DNA of 64,000 bases, from positions 3,332,036 through 3,396,035 of the forward strand of contig NC_019683.1 of NCBI RefSeq assembly GCF_000316605.1. Reading direction: 5' to 3'. Shown here in pieces: positions 56,701 to 64,000 of this stretch. The notes below the pieces were generated by a model, which ran no database searches, had not been told where the DNA came from, and worked only from the letters and a program-made list of their open reading frames with translations. The stretch comes from [Leptolyngbya] sp. PCC 7376. Lineage in GTDB: Bacteria; Cyanobacteriota; Cyanobacteriia; Cyanobacteriales; MRBY01. Position numbers and translations under genes: made by a program. The first letter of the stretch is position 1; each line of letters starts with the position of its first letter.

Positions 56701-57653
56701 TCGATAAATCCTTGCGCATTAGGAAAATTATTTTGGTCGAGTGCTGCCACTAGCTTACTGAGAAATTTCGCCTCATCTAGATCCGCTTCTCGCAAACTAT
56801 TTAGCTCTAGCCGCACCGGAATCGGCAACCCCGGCAAATCTAAAAACCCTTTCTCACCATAGGTATAAACAATATGTTTGAGAAGTACCGACTTCCCTGA
56901 TCCCGGAGCACCAGTCACCATTAGGCGATTGTAGTCCACCATCATCCGGTAAATATCCCGTTCACTTTGAGCTGTTGCCGGAATCATCCCTTGCTCTGAG
57001 ACCTCCTTCACCTTTAGCGGCACATAGACCTCAGCCATTGCTAAAGGCGGATTAATCTTGAAAGGTGTATCTAGATTTTCGTGTTTTTCAGCCAGAGCTT
57101 TTTGATATTTCTTTAGTGCCCAATTGAGAAATAAAGGATTTCCTGCAACTTTGCCGTAACACCAATCAATTACTTTATTGGCTAAGGCTTCAATAGAACT
57201 CCACCAGCGATTAGCAAGAATCCCAACAATAAAAAGAATAATGCCAGCAAGCGGCTTCGGTATTTTATCTAGCCATTTTGCCCATGGATCTACTTCTTCG
57301 CTAGCCTCGTTAAACTTTGAACGATAGATGTCGAAGATTTCCGTTTTGCTGAGATCAAACTCATTATCTGCAAATTTCTCATACAACTCTGGCTTACTCA
57401 TTTCGCCAGTTTTCGCATCTTCAACGGCCCAAGCTTCGATTTGTTCGACAAGTTCTTCGCGGGTAGTCGGCACATCTGTCTGAGATAAACCCACTAGCCC
57501 AGAACCAAATGTCAGAGCACAAACTAATCCCAACGCAAAGAAAAAGCCCAAGAATTTTTGTTGTAGAGCTACTTTGAATTTCTCCCCAGCGGAGCAAAGA
57601 AATTGGAAAAAGAATGTGATTGACTTGAACATCGAAAGGCAGAAGTAGAACAC
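53790..57653 (-). CDS. Membrane-anchored NACHT NTPase with HEAT repeats and C-terminal membrane domain
   Basis: 1287 aa; the ATG at 57632 (Met8) is an alternative start. Order of parts: N-terminal hydrophobic segment (about 35-55), a short EF/helical stretch, another membrane helix (135-148), then NACHT with Walker A GAPGSGKS at 248-255 and Walker B LLLLLDGLDE at about 326-335. The NACHT-associated region contains FAHLSLQEFFAAEAL near residue 560, followed by HEAT-like helical repeats (about 640-830). At least five C-terminal membrane helices (about 960-1265) include a Trp/Ala/Gly-rich stretch. NACHT STAND proteins act as regulated switches, and several bacterial ones defend against phage. 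The cyclase gene ends 24 nt upstream. Confidence 0.88.
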   Translation of the reverse strand: MFYFCLSMFKSITFFFQFLCSAGEKFKVALQQKFLGFFFALGLVCALTFGSGLVGLSQTDVPTTREELVEQIEAWAVEDAKTGEMSKPELYEKFADNEFDLSKTEIFDIYRSKFNEASEEVDPWAKWLDKIPKPLAGIILFIVGILANRWWSSIEALANKVIDWCYGKVAGNPLFLNWALKKYQKALAEKHENLDTPFKINPPLAMAEVYVPLKVKEVSEQGMIPATAQSERDIYRMMVDYNRLMVTGAPGSGKSVLLKHIVYTYGEKGFLDLPGLPIPVRLELNSLREADLDEAKFLSKLVAALDQNNFPNAQGFIEESLEKGKLLLLLDGLDEVPSDIRDNVVWVINGFLAKYKDCRAIATCRTAVYEREFEQVLDQNHFKVDKFSDRQIRNFLGAWRSRMHKGKSVEQLIQALQTRPNIKTLAKNPLLLTIIAYRFTELSFTLPHSRAKFYEETTKILLEQRDQKKNIPNTYSVNIKQRVLQRLALAAQDRHDPNSPDRRSIPWELVNKEIQQVLPAFNLNSSETNAILEEIIGRSGLLQKFSGGEYYQFAHLSLQEFFAAEALQGQHQGLVERWMKDTGAWREVVKLRCGLAGNSTVLIQEIFRHDVLLAFECLAEAKEVDPTLANDIIATMQGRFEQAITKDVVAQAFGSVAAGDQQRSRDVLRFLSEQLTSTEPVIRTAAANALSMTNLPQAAQILAERYYYAREEVQAALIRLGDIAVKPLVALAKHENNLAALDDLFAIKTPDAAIALASLLWHQNKPVRCQAAWFLVVMLRDSDVESELTAISAAKLAEWQNPSLDSSDKYNWFWSPFGAKKTDPIAILTGRIAAGIVEPDSGTKKDFQDDEIPDLRIIIPYFLIDKNTRSSLLSKLEREKIQTRIAAGVTAEELTQMLFSQAALTKPQWLTMVVLSQKKTVDFLSRIVEFNRLPTKEDWQNLFNFNQGFKLEKSFYWWFVLVVAVIASVIAMTEMAVTFSRFHKYSFNSTWLVSIYSFSLIGVISIPIFWVVLWQGFEYRLEPSTFRDFGVWGVYRFKEVMVNLFAGRHISELAGFLNGITVHMTMFGTVIVTFALSWALTLAGAETEAKTGVDMVTVVATWTLAGARAVVQSALVAWFGIWAGSKAWAGSEAFPRAWAELNGTLPLPMAIAFWVVGIWFMALVLSIPMLVAGAFLTSFGIYALEAAYQSQQQSFGTFANWKKWCCIFAFPYFCWLPITVVFSFLGLQDLVTSFQLGSWGLSLSIWLSLFSLCTVLWCVGQAKDRAARNPLQGILDDDYPQYKQLTR

Positions 57654-57677
57654 TTATCGATATTGTATTAGCCACAT

Positions 57678-59672
57678 CTAGATCTCTACGGATTTCTTTT
57701 CTAAGAGCCAATAGGTTTGCATTTCACCTTTTCCTTTAATCTCAACCAAACCGCGTAGCTCTAAATGATAGATATCCTGCAACTTCTCATAAACAGCTTG
57801 GGTCACGTGAATTCTGCCAGCTTCTCCTGAAGATTCCATTCGAGAAGCCACATTTACCGTATCTCCCCATAGGTCGTAAATAAACTTCTTTGTGCCGATA
57901 ACCCCTGCCACGACCATCCCGGTATTCATTCCAATCCGAATTTGTAGATCGCTATTATTTTCGCGACGATAACTTTCGATAATATCGAGCATTGCTAGGC
58001 CCATCTGTGCAATGACTTGGACATGGTCTTCCCGGTGCATCGGCAAACCAGCCGCAACCATATAGGCATCACCAATCGTTTTGATTTTCTCGAGACCGAG
58101 ACTTTCAACCAAACTGTCAAACTGCGAAAAAATCTGATTCAACAAATTGACCAATTCTAATGGCGCTAACCTTTCCGCGAGGGATGTAAAGCCAACGATA
58201 TCAGCAAATAAGATTGTCACCTCGTCATAATGCTCGGCGATCGCATCCTGATTTTCCTTGAGCTGTTCAGCAATGGTTTCTGGCAAAACATTGCGTAATA
58301 GTTGCTCTGACCTTTCCTTTTCTTTTTCTAGTTCAATCGTTCGTTCTTGCACACGATTTTCCAACTCAAGATTTGCCAACTCTAAAGAATTAAAAGATGC
58401 TTTAAGTTGATGGGACATCGCATTAAAAGACTGCGCTAATATGTCTAGCTCTTGAAGACTTTGCGTCGGAACTTTAACATCTAAATTTCCTTCCGAGAGA
58501 TCTTTTGCTGTCGTGCTAACCAGCTTCACTGATTTTGAAATCCACCGTGCTGTCAAAATTCCTGAAACTGTCGCAATAAACAAAGAGGCAACACACAGAA
58601 TGATGGTTTGACGGGTATTCGCTTCAATCTCCGCCATAAAATCTGACCGAGGAATCAAGCTAATCACACTCCAATTCAATCCTTGCTCATTCCGAATCGG
58701 AGTGACTAATAAAAAATATGTTTCCCCAGCAAATTGCCATTGGAACCGTTGGGGCACTTTAATCCTATTTAGATCCCCTAATTGGCTTTCGAGATAAAGT
58801 GTTGACTCTTTAATCCATTCGGAAGAACTATCATTCGCTAAAATTTGCTCTGCTGGTGCTGTTTCATCAGGCCTAAAATAAGTCGGATCTTCAGTAGATG
58901 TCCCTAAGAGAAAACCTGTATTCTCAACGATAAATAGTTTGCCAGTTTTCCCAATTTTGAGATCTTTTAAAAAGTCGCTAATCCCTGTCAGATAAATGTC
59001 ATTTGCAACGACTCCGAGAAGCTCTCCATTATCTTTATAAACAGGCAGACTAACTGTGGTCGCAAAGTTGGGGATGATTTGTTTTGAGAGATATGCATTA
59101 CTCCAGAAAGTGGCACGTTTTTCTACAGCTCCTTTAAACCATGGCCGACCTCTGGAGTCATAGTCATAACTATCAATATATTGATCTGGATAGCCATTTT
59201 TATCAACACTATAAATTAAAGATTTGCCCGCGGAAAGTGTTTCAGAGAATTGGATTGTCGATTTATCATTCGCCTCCAATGTCGCCATATCAAAACCACC
59301 TTCTGCATAACCGATATAGATATAGTCGGTATACTCCCCATAAATTTGGAGTTGATTCCAAAAGTGTCTCTGTACACTTTCTCTATCTTCTAAATCAAGT
59401 AGATTTCTTTGGATCAAGCTAGCATTTGTTTCATTGATTTGTTGCGGGAGAGCAAGATGATTATCGATATGTTGCTCGACTTCTTCTGTGACTTTCTCTT
59501 GGAGCTGATTGACTAAATTATCGACGGCTTTTCTGCCATTTCTCAAAGCAAATAAACCCGTCAAACCAACGGCCAAGAAAATCTGGAAGACAAAAGGAAT
59601 AATTAAAACAAATCTCAGTGGCAAAGAAACCACAGCATTTGTTTTATTTGGAAAATCAACAGTCTGATTCAT
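57678..59672 (-). CDS. Class III adenylate cyclase with Cache and HAMP domains
   Basis: 664 aa. An N-terminal membrane helix (about 22-42), an extracytoplasmic dCache domain (about 45-340) and a second helix (about 350-370) lead into HAMP (about 372-425), a helical linker and the catalytic domain (about 470-655). Metal-binding Asp residues are in LFADIVGF and IGDAYM. The residues expected for ATP, the Lys of EKIKTIGD and the Asp of YDLWGD, favour adenylate over guanylate cyclase. The transition-state Asn and Arg lie in DTVNVASRMES. It probably senses an external ligand and makes cAMP. It is followed on the same transcript by the NACHT gene. Confidence 0.92.
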   Translation of the reverse strand: MNQTVDFPNKTNAVVSLPLRFVLIIPFVFQIFLAVGLTGLFALRNGRKAVDNLVNQLQEKVTEEVEQHIDNHLALPQQINETNASLIQRNLLDLEDRESVQRHFWNQLQIYGEYTDYIYIGYAEGGFDMATLEANDKSTIQFSETLSAGKSLIYSVDKNGYPDQYIDSYDYDSRGRPWFKGAVEKRATFWSNAYLSKQIIPNFATTVSLPVYKDNGELLGVVANDIYLTGISDFLKDLKIGKTGKLFIVENTGFLLGTSTEDPTYFRPDETAPAEQILANDSSSEWIKESTLYLESQLGDLNRIKVPQRFQWQFAGETYFLLVTPIRNEQGLNWSVISLIPRSDFMAEIEANTRQTIILCVASLFIATVSGILTARWISKSVKLVSTTAKDLSEGNLDVKVPTQSLQELDILAQSFNAMSHQLKASFNSLELANLELENRVQERTIELEKEKERSEQLLRNVLPETIAEQLKENQDAIAEHYDEVTILFADIVGFTSLAERLAPLELVNLLNQIFSQFDSLVESLGLEKIKTIGDAYMVAAGLPMHREDHVQVIAQMGLAMLDIIESYRRENNSDLQIRIGMNTGMVVAGVIGTKKFIYDLWGDTVNVASRMESSGEAGRIHVTQAVYEKLQDIYHLELRGLVEIKGKGEMQTYWLLEKKSVEI

Positions 59673-59739
59673 CTTTTAAGTTCTTGTATTGATTTCCCGA
59701 GACTTAGCTATCTAGATTCTGATGGATGGTGGAACCTAT

Positions 59740-60696
59740 TTATCCATTTGTTCTTTGCTCGGTCAAGTTAGTTTCGTTGAGAAAACATAATTGTTTATAT
59801 AGGGTATCGATACAAGGCAGTTTTTCTTTGTTTGATTGTCCGGATGCGAGCGGCTGAGCAAACATCGCTTCTAGTTCTAAGGGACGTTGTTCGTCATAAT
59901 CGATTTTCATGCTGGTTCGATAAGGTTTCATTTTTGCAGTGTTGTCTAGCATTTCCTGCACTAACGAAACTGGTAATTCTCTTCCGTGGATTTTTGCTCC
60001 CTGGAGAACTTCCAGCATTAATGTTTTCGCGAGTTCATAGCTCTGGGGTATGTTCATTAGCTGGTCAGTTGTGGCATTGAGCACCACGGATAAGCCATTG
60101 AAAGGGATATTCCAAACGAGTTTTTTCCATCGGGCAAAGAGTAAGTCGTCGGTCAGGTCTATGGCGATATCTGCTTGCTGAAAGTCTTTTGAGATTTGTT
60201 TGAGGCTGTCTGGGATTTCTTGGGGCTCGTAATTTTCGGTGTACTGACCTAGAAGTACGGCACCGTAGTCGAGATGATGGATATGGCCAGGGGCAATTTT
60301 ATTGGAGCAAATGAAGCAAAGGCCCCCGATGATGGTTTGGGTGGGGAAGAGTGCTTGCAATTTTGGCTCGACACCTAGGCCATTTTGCAGAAGAAGAATG
60401 ATGCTATTGGGCTTGAGAATGGGTGGAAGCAGGGTTTCGAGAAGATGGTTTTGGGTTGTTTTGAGCGCGACAATTACTACGTCGCAGAGGGGCATGTCTT
60501 TTGTGTTTTTGTATGCCCAGACCTGGGGAAGGTGGAAATCTCCATCGACTGAATCTACTCTGAGGCCATGCTGTTGAACATACTCATAATCGCTGTGGAG
60601 GAGGAAATGAACGTCTTGGCCTGAGTGTTGTAATTTGCCACCATAGAAGCCGCCGATCGCCCCAGTTCCAATAACGGCATAACGTAGGTTTGGCAC
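59740..60696 (-). CDS. panE: Ketopantoate reductase family protein
   Basis: 318 aa from a GTG at 60696, which is preceded by GAGGAG 10 nt upstream; the longer TTG start at 60714 overlaps that ribosome site. The N-terminal Rossmann fold is AVIGTGAIGGFYGGKLQ, followed by VIVALKTTQNHL and LLQNGLGVE. The C-terminal ApbA domain contains ARWKKLVWNIPFNGLSVVLNATTDQLM with the catalytic Lys. The family reduces 2-dehydropantoate with NADPH for CoA synthesis. Cyanobacterial members may have other 2-keto substrates, so the symbol is provisional. Confidence 0.87.
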   Translation of the reverse strand: MPNLRYAVIGTGAIGGFYGGKLQHSGQDVHFLLHSDYEYVQQHGLRVDSVDGDFHLPQVWAYKNTKDMPLCDVVIVALKTTQNHLLETLLPPILKPNSIILLLQNGLGVEPKLQALFPTQTIIGGLCFICSNKIAPGHIHHLDYGAVLLGQYTENYEPQEIPDSLKQISKDFQQADIAIDLTDDLLFARWKKLVWNIPFNGLSVVLNATTDQLMNIPQSYELAKTLMLEVLQGAKIHGRELPVSLVQEMLDNTAKMKPYRTSMKIDYDEQRPLELEAMFAQPLASGQSNKEKLPCIDTLYKQLCFLNETNLTEQRTNG

Positions 60697-60762
60697 AGTA
60701 ATCGTTCTCCTCAAGCAATTGAGCTGGTCCTATAGTTTACGGATGTGGGGTGTTGTTGTTAA

Positions 60763-60894
60763 GAGGATGTCTGAAAAGGGTTTGACTGTAACTTTTGTCA
60801 TTATGAGCCTGACGAAAAAATAGGGATTTCAGAGGATTTTCTTTGTGGAATCACCTACATGTCTATGCTCAAAATATACTTTTCAGACATCCTC
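60763..60894. mobile_element. 132-bp MITE with 16-bp perfect terminal inverted repeats
   Basis: The left end GAGGATGTCTGAAAAG (60763-60778) is the exact reverse complement of the right end (60879-60894). Both ends are flanked by TAA (60760-60762 and 60895-60897), a 3-bp target duplication of the TNA type made by some IS5-family elements. The interior has no open reading frame of note, so mobilisation would need a transposase in trans. It lies upstream of the Rieske oxygenase gene. Confidence 0.85.
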
Positions 60895-61004
60895 TAAGGG
60901 CGATCGCCACTCTGATTTTTCTTCCCTCACACCAGAATTCTGGTCAAATCGTAAATTGTTGCGTTTTGTTAAGCTAGAATCTGTGAACTGTTTTATGGCT
61001 GGCC

Positions 61005-62360
61005 ATGGTTGCAAACGTCGTCTCAATCGCCCCGGAAGTTTCCACCGAAAAATTTGATTGGTTAGAGGCTTGGTATCCAGTGCATTTCGTGCAGGATCTC
61101 AGCAAAACAGAACCGACAAGATTTGTACTTCTCGAAAAGCCTTTGGTGATTTGGTGGCATGAGGAATCACAACAGTGGAATGTATTTTCCGATGTTTGTC
61201 CGCACCGTTTAGCGCCCTTGTCGGAGGGACGCATTGTGGATGGTTGTCTCGAATGTCCTTACCACGGTTGGCAATTTTCCGAGTCCGGTTCCTGCGAAAA
61301 AATTCCGTTCCAGAAAGAAGATGGCACAGCAAATGAAAACTCCCGTGCAACTGTAGCGAGTTATCCCTGTCGCGTTGAGCAAGGTTTGTTATTTGTGTAT
61401 CCTGGCAAGCTCGAAAATGCGGAGACGCAACCGCTGCCGACCATTCCTGCTCTAGATCAGTATCCTGGCGAATGGGTGATGGCAGATGTGTTTCGCGATA
61501 TTCCCTACGATGCGACGACCCTTTTAGAAAACGTTTTGGATACGAGTCATGTCGCTTTTACTCACCATCCTCGCGTTGGTAATCGTAAGAACGCGAAAGA
61601 ATTTATTCTCGATGTATCTGATATCGAGAAAACAGGTTTTACTGGAATTTGGGAAGAAGGCCCTCGCCGAGGAAAGTTGGGTGCTCAGAAAACAACATTT
61701 TTTGCACCATCGGCAATGTGGCATGACATTGAAGAAAGTTCGTTTGGGCAGGTGATGACCTGTGTTTATGCGGTGCCCACGGAAAAAGGAAAATGTCGTG
61801 CTTTAGTGCGTTTGCCTTTCCGATTTAAGTCAGCAATTCCGAGACTAGTGTTTAAGTACACGCCTCGCTGGTTTTCCCATGTGAGTCAGATGGGCATTCT
61901 GGAAGACGACCAAATTTTCTTGCATCTCCAGGAGCGCGAACTCGAAAAATCGAAGAAAAATTATGCGCAAACTTGTTATTTACCGACTGGCTCTGATTTG
62001 TTTGTGTTGGCCTATCGTAAGTGGGTAGAAAATTTTGGTGAGCCATTCGCTGATCAAACTTTTGCGCCCGCAGAACCTAGTCAAGCTCAGTTACTCGAGC
62101 GCTATCATTCTCACACCAAAAATTGTTCGAGTTGCAAAGCGGCACTGGCGAATATTCAGAAGATTCGGACTGGGTTGGCGATCGCCGGATTTTTGGGATG
62201 GTTAACGTTGCCCTTTAGTGGTGTGTTGGGATTATCAACGACTGTGATGGGGGCGATCGCCGGAGTGATTGGCTTATGCGGTTTGGCTTGGTGGCAACTG
62301 GGCAAATATGAACGCAAATTTTTTGACGGCGAATATCCTCCAACCCGTAATTACAAATAG
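61005..62360 (+). CDS. Rieske oxygenase of the pheophorbide a oxygenase/Tic55 class
   Basis: 451 aa. The Rieske cluster is CPHRLAPLSEG (about 66) with CPYHGWQF (about 85), the two Cys-His pairs of a [2Fe-2S] centre. The mononuclear iron site is in ENVLDTSHVAFTHH. The C-terminal half carries the CxxC of this class (NCSSCKAAL) and two membrane helices, so it is membrane-bound. Plant relatives act in chlorophyll breakdown (PaO), protochlorophyllide oxidation (PTC52) and plastid import (Tic55). The substrate here is unknown. The MITE lies 110 bp upstream. Confidence 0.9.
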   Translation: MVANVVSIAPEVSTEKFDWLEAWYPVHFVQDLSKTEPTRFVLLEKPLVIWWHEESQQWNVFSDVCPHRLAPLSEGRIVDGCLECPYHGWQFSESGSCEKIPFQKEDGTANENSRATVASYPCRVEQGLLFVYPGKLENAETQPLPTIPALDQYPGEWVMADVFRDIPYDATTLLENVLDTSHVAFTHHPRVGNRKNAKEFILDVSDIEKTGFTGIWEEGPRRGKLGAQKTTFFAPSAMWHDIEESSFGQVMTCVYAVPTEKGKCRALVRLPFRFKSAIPRLVFKYTPRWFSHVSQMGILEDDQIFLHLQERELEKSKKNYAQTCYLPTGSDLFVLAYRKWVENFGEPFADQTFAPAEPSQAQLLERYHSHTKNCSSCKAALANIQKIRTGLAIAGFLGWLTLPFSGVLGLSTTVMGAIAGVIGLCGLAWWQLGKYERKFFDGEYPPTRNYK

Positions 62361-62426
62361 TGTGAGAATTCAGGTCGCTTCGGGGCAAAGGCTTATATGA
62401 TCTAGGCTGAAGCCCTCAGAAGAGTT

Positions 62427-63551
62427 ATGAGCAGTCGTCGTCAATTTTTGGTCTCCGCAGGTACCGTTACCCTCGCGTCAATGTTGGGTGGATGCGGTGC
62501 ACCGAAGGAATCGCGATTGCAATTTCGGGTGCTCGAAGGCAGTATTTCACCGCAGGTTTTGAAAGCATTTCGGCGCAGTTATCCTGATCACAAACGCATT
62601 AAGTTTAAGCCTGTTGATCAACTCGCAAAGTTGTTCGAAGATCTCAAGAAAATTCAAGAGACAACCCCAGAAAATTACAACAAAAGATTCCCTTGGCAGT
62701 CAGAGAATCCACCGATTGCGCCTGATTTGGTGACTATCGGTAATGGTTGGTTTAAAGAGGCGATCGCCGCAGAATTATTACAACCCCTTGCCGTTGATCA
62801 GCTCGAAACTTGGCAAGATCTCGACGAACCTTGGCGGACATTTATCGAGGAACAATCGGGTAAAACCTATGGCATTCCCTATCGTTGGGGCACAACATTA
62901 TTGCTCTATCGCAAGGATAAGCTGAAAAAATTTGATTGGCAACTCACAGACTGGGAAGACCTGTGGCGCGAGGAGCTAAAAAATAAAATTTCTCTGCTCG
63001 ATCATTCCCGCGAAGTCATTGGTTTCGTGCTGAAAAACTTTGGATTTTCGTATAACGACAAAGACCCTGAGGCGATCGCCGGACTCTCTGAAGAATTGGG
63101 CCTACTCCATCGCAACGTGAAATTCTATAGCTCGACCCATTACCTGCAGCCCCTTATCACGGGGGATACATGGGTTGCCCAAGCTTGGTCGCAAGATGCC
63201 CTGTCGTTGATGAAGCGCTACCGAAATCTCGGGGCAGTCGTCCCAAAAAGCGGTACAGCCCTCTGGTGTGACCTCTGGGTACAGCCGAAAAAAAGCGAAC
63301 GGGAATTTGCTGACCTGAAACCATGGCTAGAATTTTGCGCGAACGAGCGAGCTATTAATCAATTTGCCCAATCAACTTTTGCCGCCTCGCCGTTAATTTA
63401 TCAGACCGAAAATTTGGACGCGAAGGTCACAGAAAATCCCCTCATTTTCGTCAATCCAGAAACCTATCAAAATAGCGAGATCATCGAAACCTTACCGCCC
63501 AGCACCGAGGCGCAATACCAAACTCTTTGGCAACAAATGCGCCAAGCCTAA
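62427..63551 (+). CDS. Tat-type substrate-binding lipoprotein (PotD-like)
   Basis: 374 aa. The N-terminus has a twin-arginine motif SRRQFL, a hydrophobic stretch and a lipobox LGGC, so a folded, lipid-anchored periplasmic protein is expected. The rest is a type-2 periplasmic binding fold: APDLVTIGNGWFKEAIAAELLQPL, TYGIPYRWGTTLLLYRKDKL and WVAQAWSQDALSLMKRYRNLGAVVPKSGTALWCDLWV. The layout resembles polyamine-binding proteins. No permease or ATPase genes follow within the window, so the partner transporter is elsewhere. Confidence 0.85.
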   Translation: MSSRRQFLVSAGTVTLASMLGGCGAPKESRLQFRVLEGSISPQVLKAFRRSYPDHKRIKFKPVDQLAKLFEDLKKIQETTPENYNKRFPWQSENPPIAPDLVTIGNGWFKEAIAAELLQPLAVDQLETWQDLDEPWRTFIEEQSGKTYGIPYRWGTTLLLYRKDKLKKFDWQLTDWEDLWREELKNKISLLDHSREVIGFVLKNFGFSYNDKDPEAIAGLSEELGLLHRNVKFYSSTHYLQPLITGDTWVAQAWSQDALSLMKRYRNLGAVVPKSGTALWCDLWVQPKKSEREFADLKPWLEFCANERAINQFAQSTFAASPLIYQTENLDAKVTENPLIFVNPETYQNSEIIETLPPSTEAQYQTLWQQMRQA

Positions 63552-63616
63552 GACCTGTTTTGCGGAAATCCCCCTTCTTTCGGGATAATGCCAAAGGAGA
63601 AAATCGAGGGTAGACA

Positions 63617-63692
63617 TGGCAGACAAAACAATTGGCATCGCGATCACCGGGACAGGATTTGGACAGAAAGTTAATATTCTGGGTGTCTCACT
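63617..63692 (+). pseudogene. 5' remnant of a Gfo/Idh-type oxidoreductase
   Basis: The sequence opens with ATG and a good leader, and reads MADKTIGIAITGTG, a Rossmann start. Restoring one missing T after GGATT gives the family motif G-F-G-Q-K-V, then N-I-L-G in place of the usual H-I-P-G. As sequenced the frame ends at 63730 after 37 codons. Beyond about 63692 the similarity stops and the DNA becomes AT-rich. This looks like a truncated, frameshifted gene left by a rearrangement. Confidence 0.5.
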
Positions 63693-63795
63693 TCAGTATT
63701 TTCATTGAGCGAAAAAATCATAAAAATTAGTTCAATCAATCTATTACTTTAATTTGAGCTAAAAATTTTTCTGTTTCTAATCTCTAATAAATTCT

Positions 63796-64000
63796 ATGAT
63801 TGAAATCATCATCATACTGCCAATCCTGATTTTTGCTGCGATTACTTTTTTAATAAACCGATGGAACATTTTTTTGTACTATTCATTAGCAGTTTTGATG
63901 GGGTTATATATGGTTTCATACAGCGAGCATGTATATATACTGAATCCTCTTAATGATATTGGACCAGGATATGGCATCGGTTTGTTTATCCTTGTGTTAA
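63796..64000 (+). CDS. Membrane protein, N-terminal part (cut by window edge)
   Basis: The ATG at 63796 opens a frame that runs off the right edge, giving 68 residues here. Two hydrophobic segments are visible (about residues 2-20 and 28-42), then a loop (SEHVYILNPLNDIGPGYGIG) and the start of a third. The DNA is clearly more AT-rich than the genes to the left. The family is unknown. Confidence 0.5.
   Translation, partial: MIEIIIILPILIFAAITFLINRWNIFLYYSLAVLMGLYMVSYSEHVYILNPLNDIGPGYGIGLFILVL

Noticed and set aside
53790-59672. CBASS or Avs-type defence operon
   Set aside because: The cyclase is class III (adenylate type with Cache and HAMP), not a CD-NTase, and no known CBASS effector is adjacent. 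The NACHT protein is kept only as a possible defence protein.

Overview
The window is cyanobacterial chromosome. It encodes the photosystem II extrinsic cytochrome c550 (psbV), a homogentisate phytyltransferase for tocopherol synthesis, a plastid-lipid-associated (PAP/fibrillin) protein, a Rieske oxygenase of the pheophorbide a oxygenase/Tic55 class and a DUF3493 protein. It is also dense in the cyanobacterial HIP1 octamer GCGATCGC, usually as GGCGATCGCC. The base composition and gene set suggest a marine or euryhaline lineage near Synechococcus PCC 7002 / Leptolyngbya PCC 7376, but that placement is inference.

Layout. 0-10 kb: end of a sensor kinase, hpt, a CbiX-type chelatase, a peptidoglycan-binding protein, psbV with its terminator, a DUF3493 protein, an RseP-type site-2 protease, and an RND efflux pair (adaptor plus pump). 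9.8-12.5 kb: a small conflict-type locus with a Pepco/Trypco-like protein followed by a caspase-FGE fusion. The C-terminus of the fusion looks like the variable region of a diversity-generating retroelement target. Dispersed repeats and a tRNA-Ser(GCU) follow. 12.5-26.3 kb: mostly housekeeping (ppk, TPR protein, LptF/G-type permease, hybrid kinase, Ski2-like helicase, ROK glucokinase, proB, PAP/fibrillin, SRP RNA).

26.3-33.5 kb: the most striking part. A 5.9-kb gene encodes a secreted protein made almost entirely of about 255 near-identical heptads (I-S-x-N-S-x-S), capped by a YadA-type outer-membrane anchor. It reads as a giant trimeric autotransporter adhesin whose whole stalk is built of asparagine-at-d coiled-coil layers. 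The reading frame is broken by two single-base insertions. A small exported protein gene overlaps its stop codon, and a strong terminator closes the pair.

33.5-53.8 kb: methyltransferase, nadE, sfsA, a COG3146 acyltransferase, a TolB-like lipoprotein, the ComM/YifB ATPase, a short-chain dehydrogenase split by a fresh 795-bp IS1-family insertion (9-bp target duplication, A8 slippery site), an FHA protein, a CHASE hybrid kinase with a separate Hpt protein, ispF, two envelope proteins, and ssb-mnmE-DODA. 53.8-60.7 kb: a minus-strand cluster with a ketopantoate reductase-like gene, a Cache-HAMP class III cyclase and, 24 bp behind the cyclase, a membrane-anchored NACHT NTPase. 60.7-64 kb: a 132-bp MITE with TAA duplications, the Rieske oxygenase, a Tat-type solute-binding lipoprotein, a frameshifted 5' remnant of a Gfo/Idh oxidoreductase, and an AT-rich membrane protein running off the edge.
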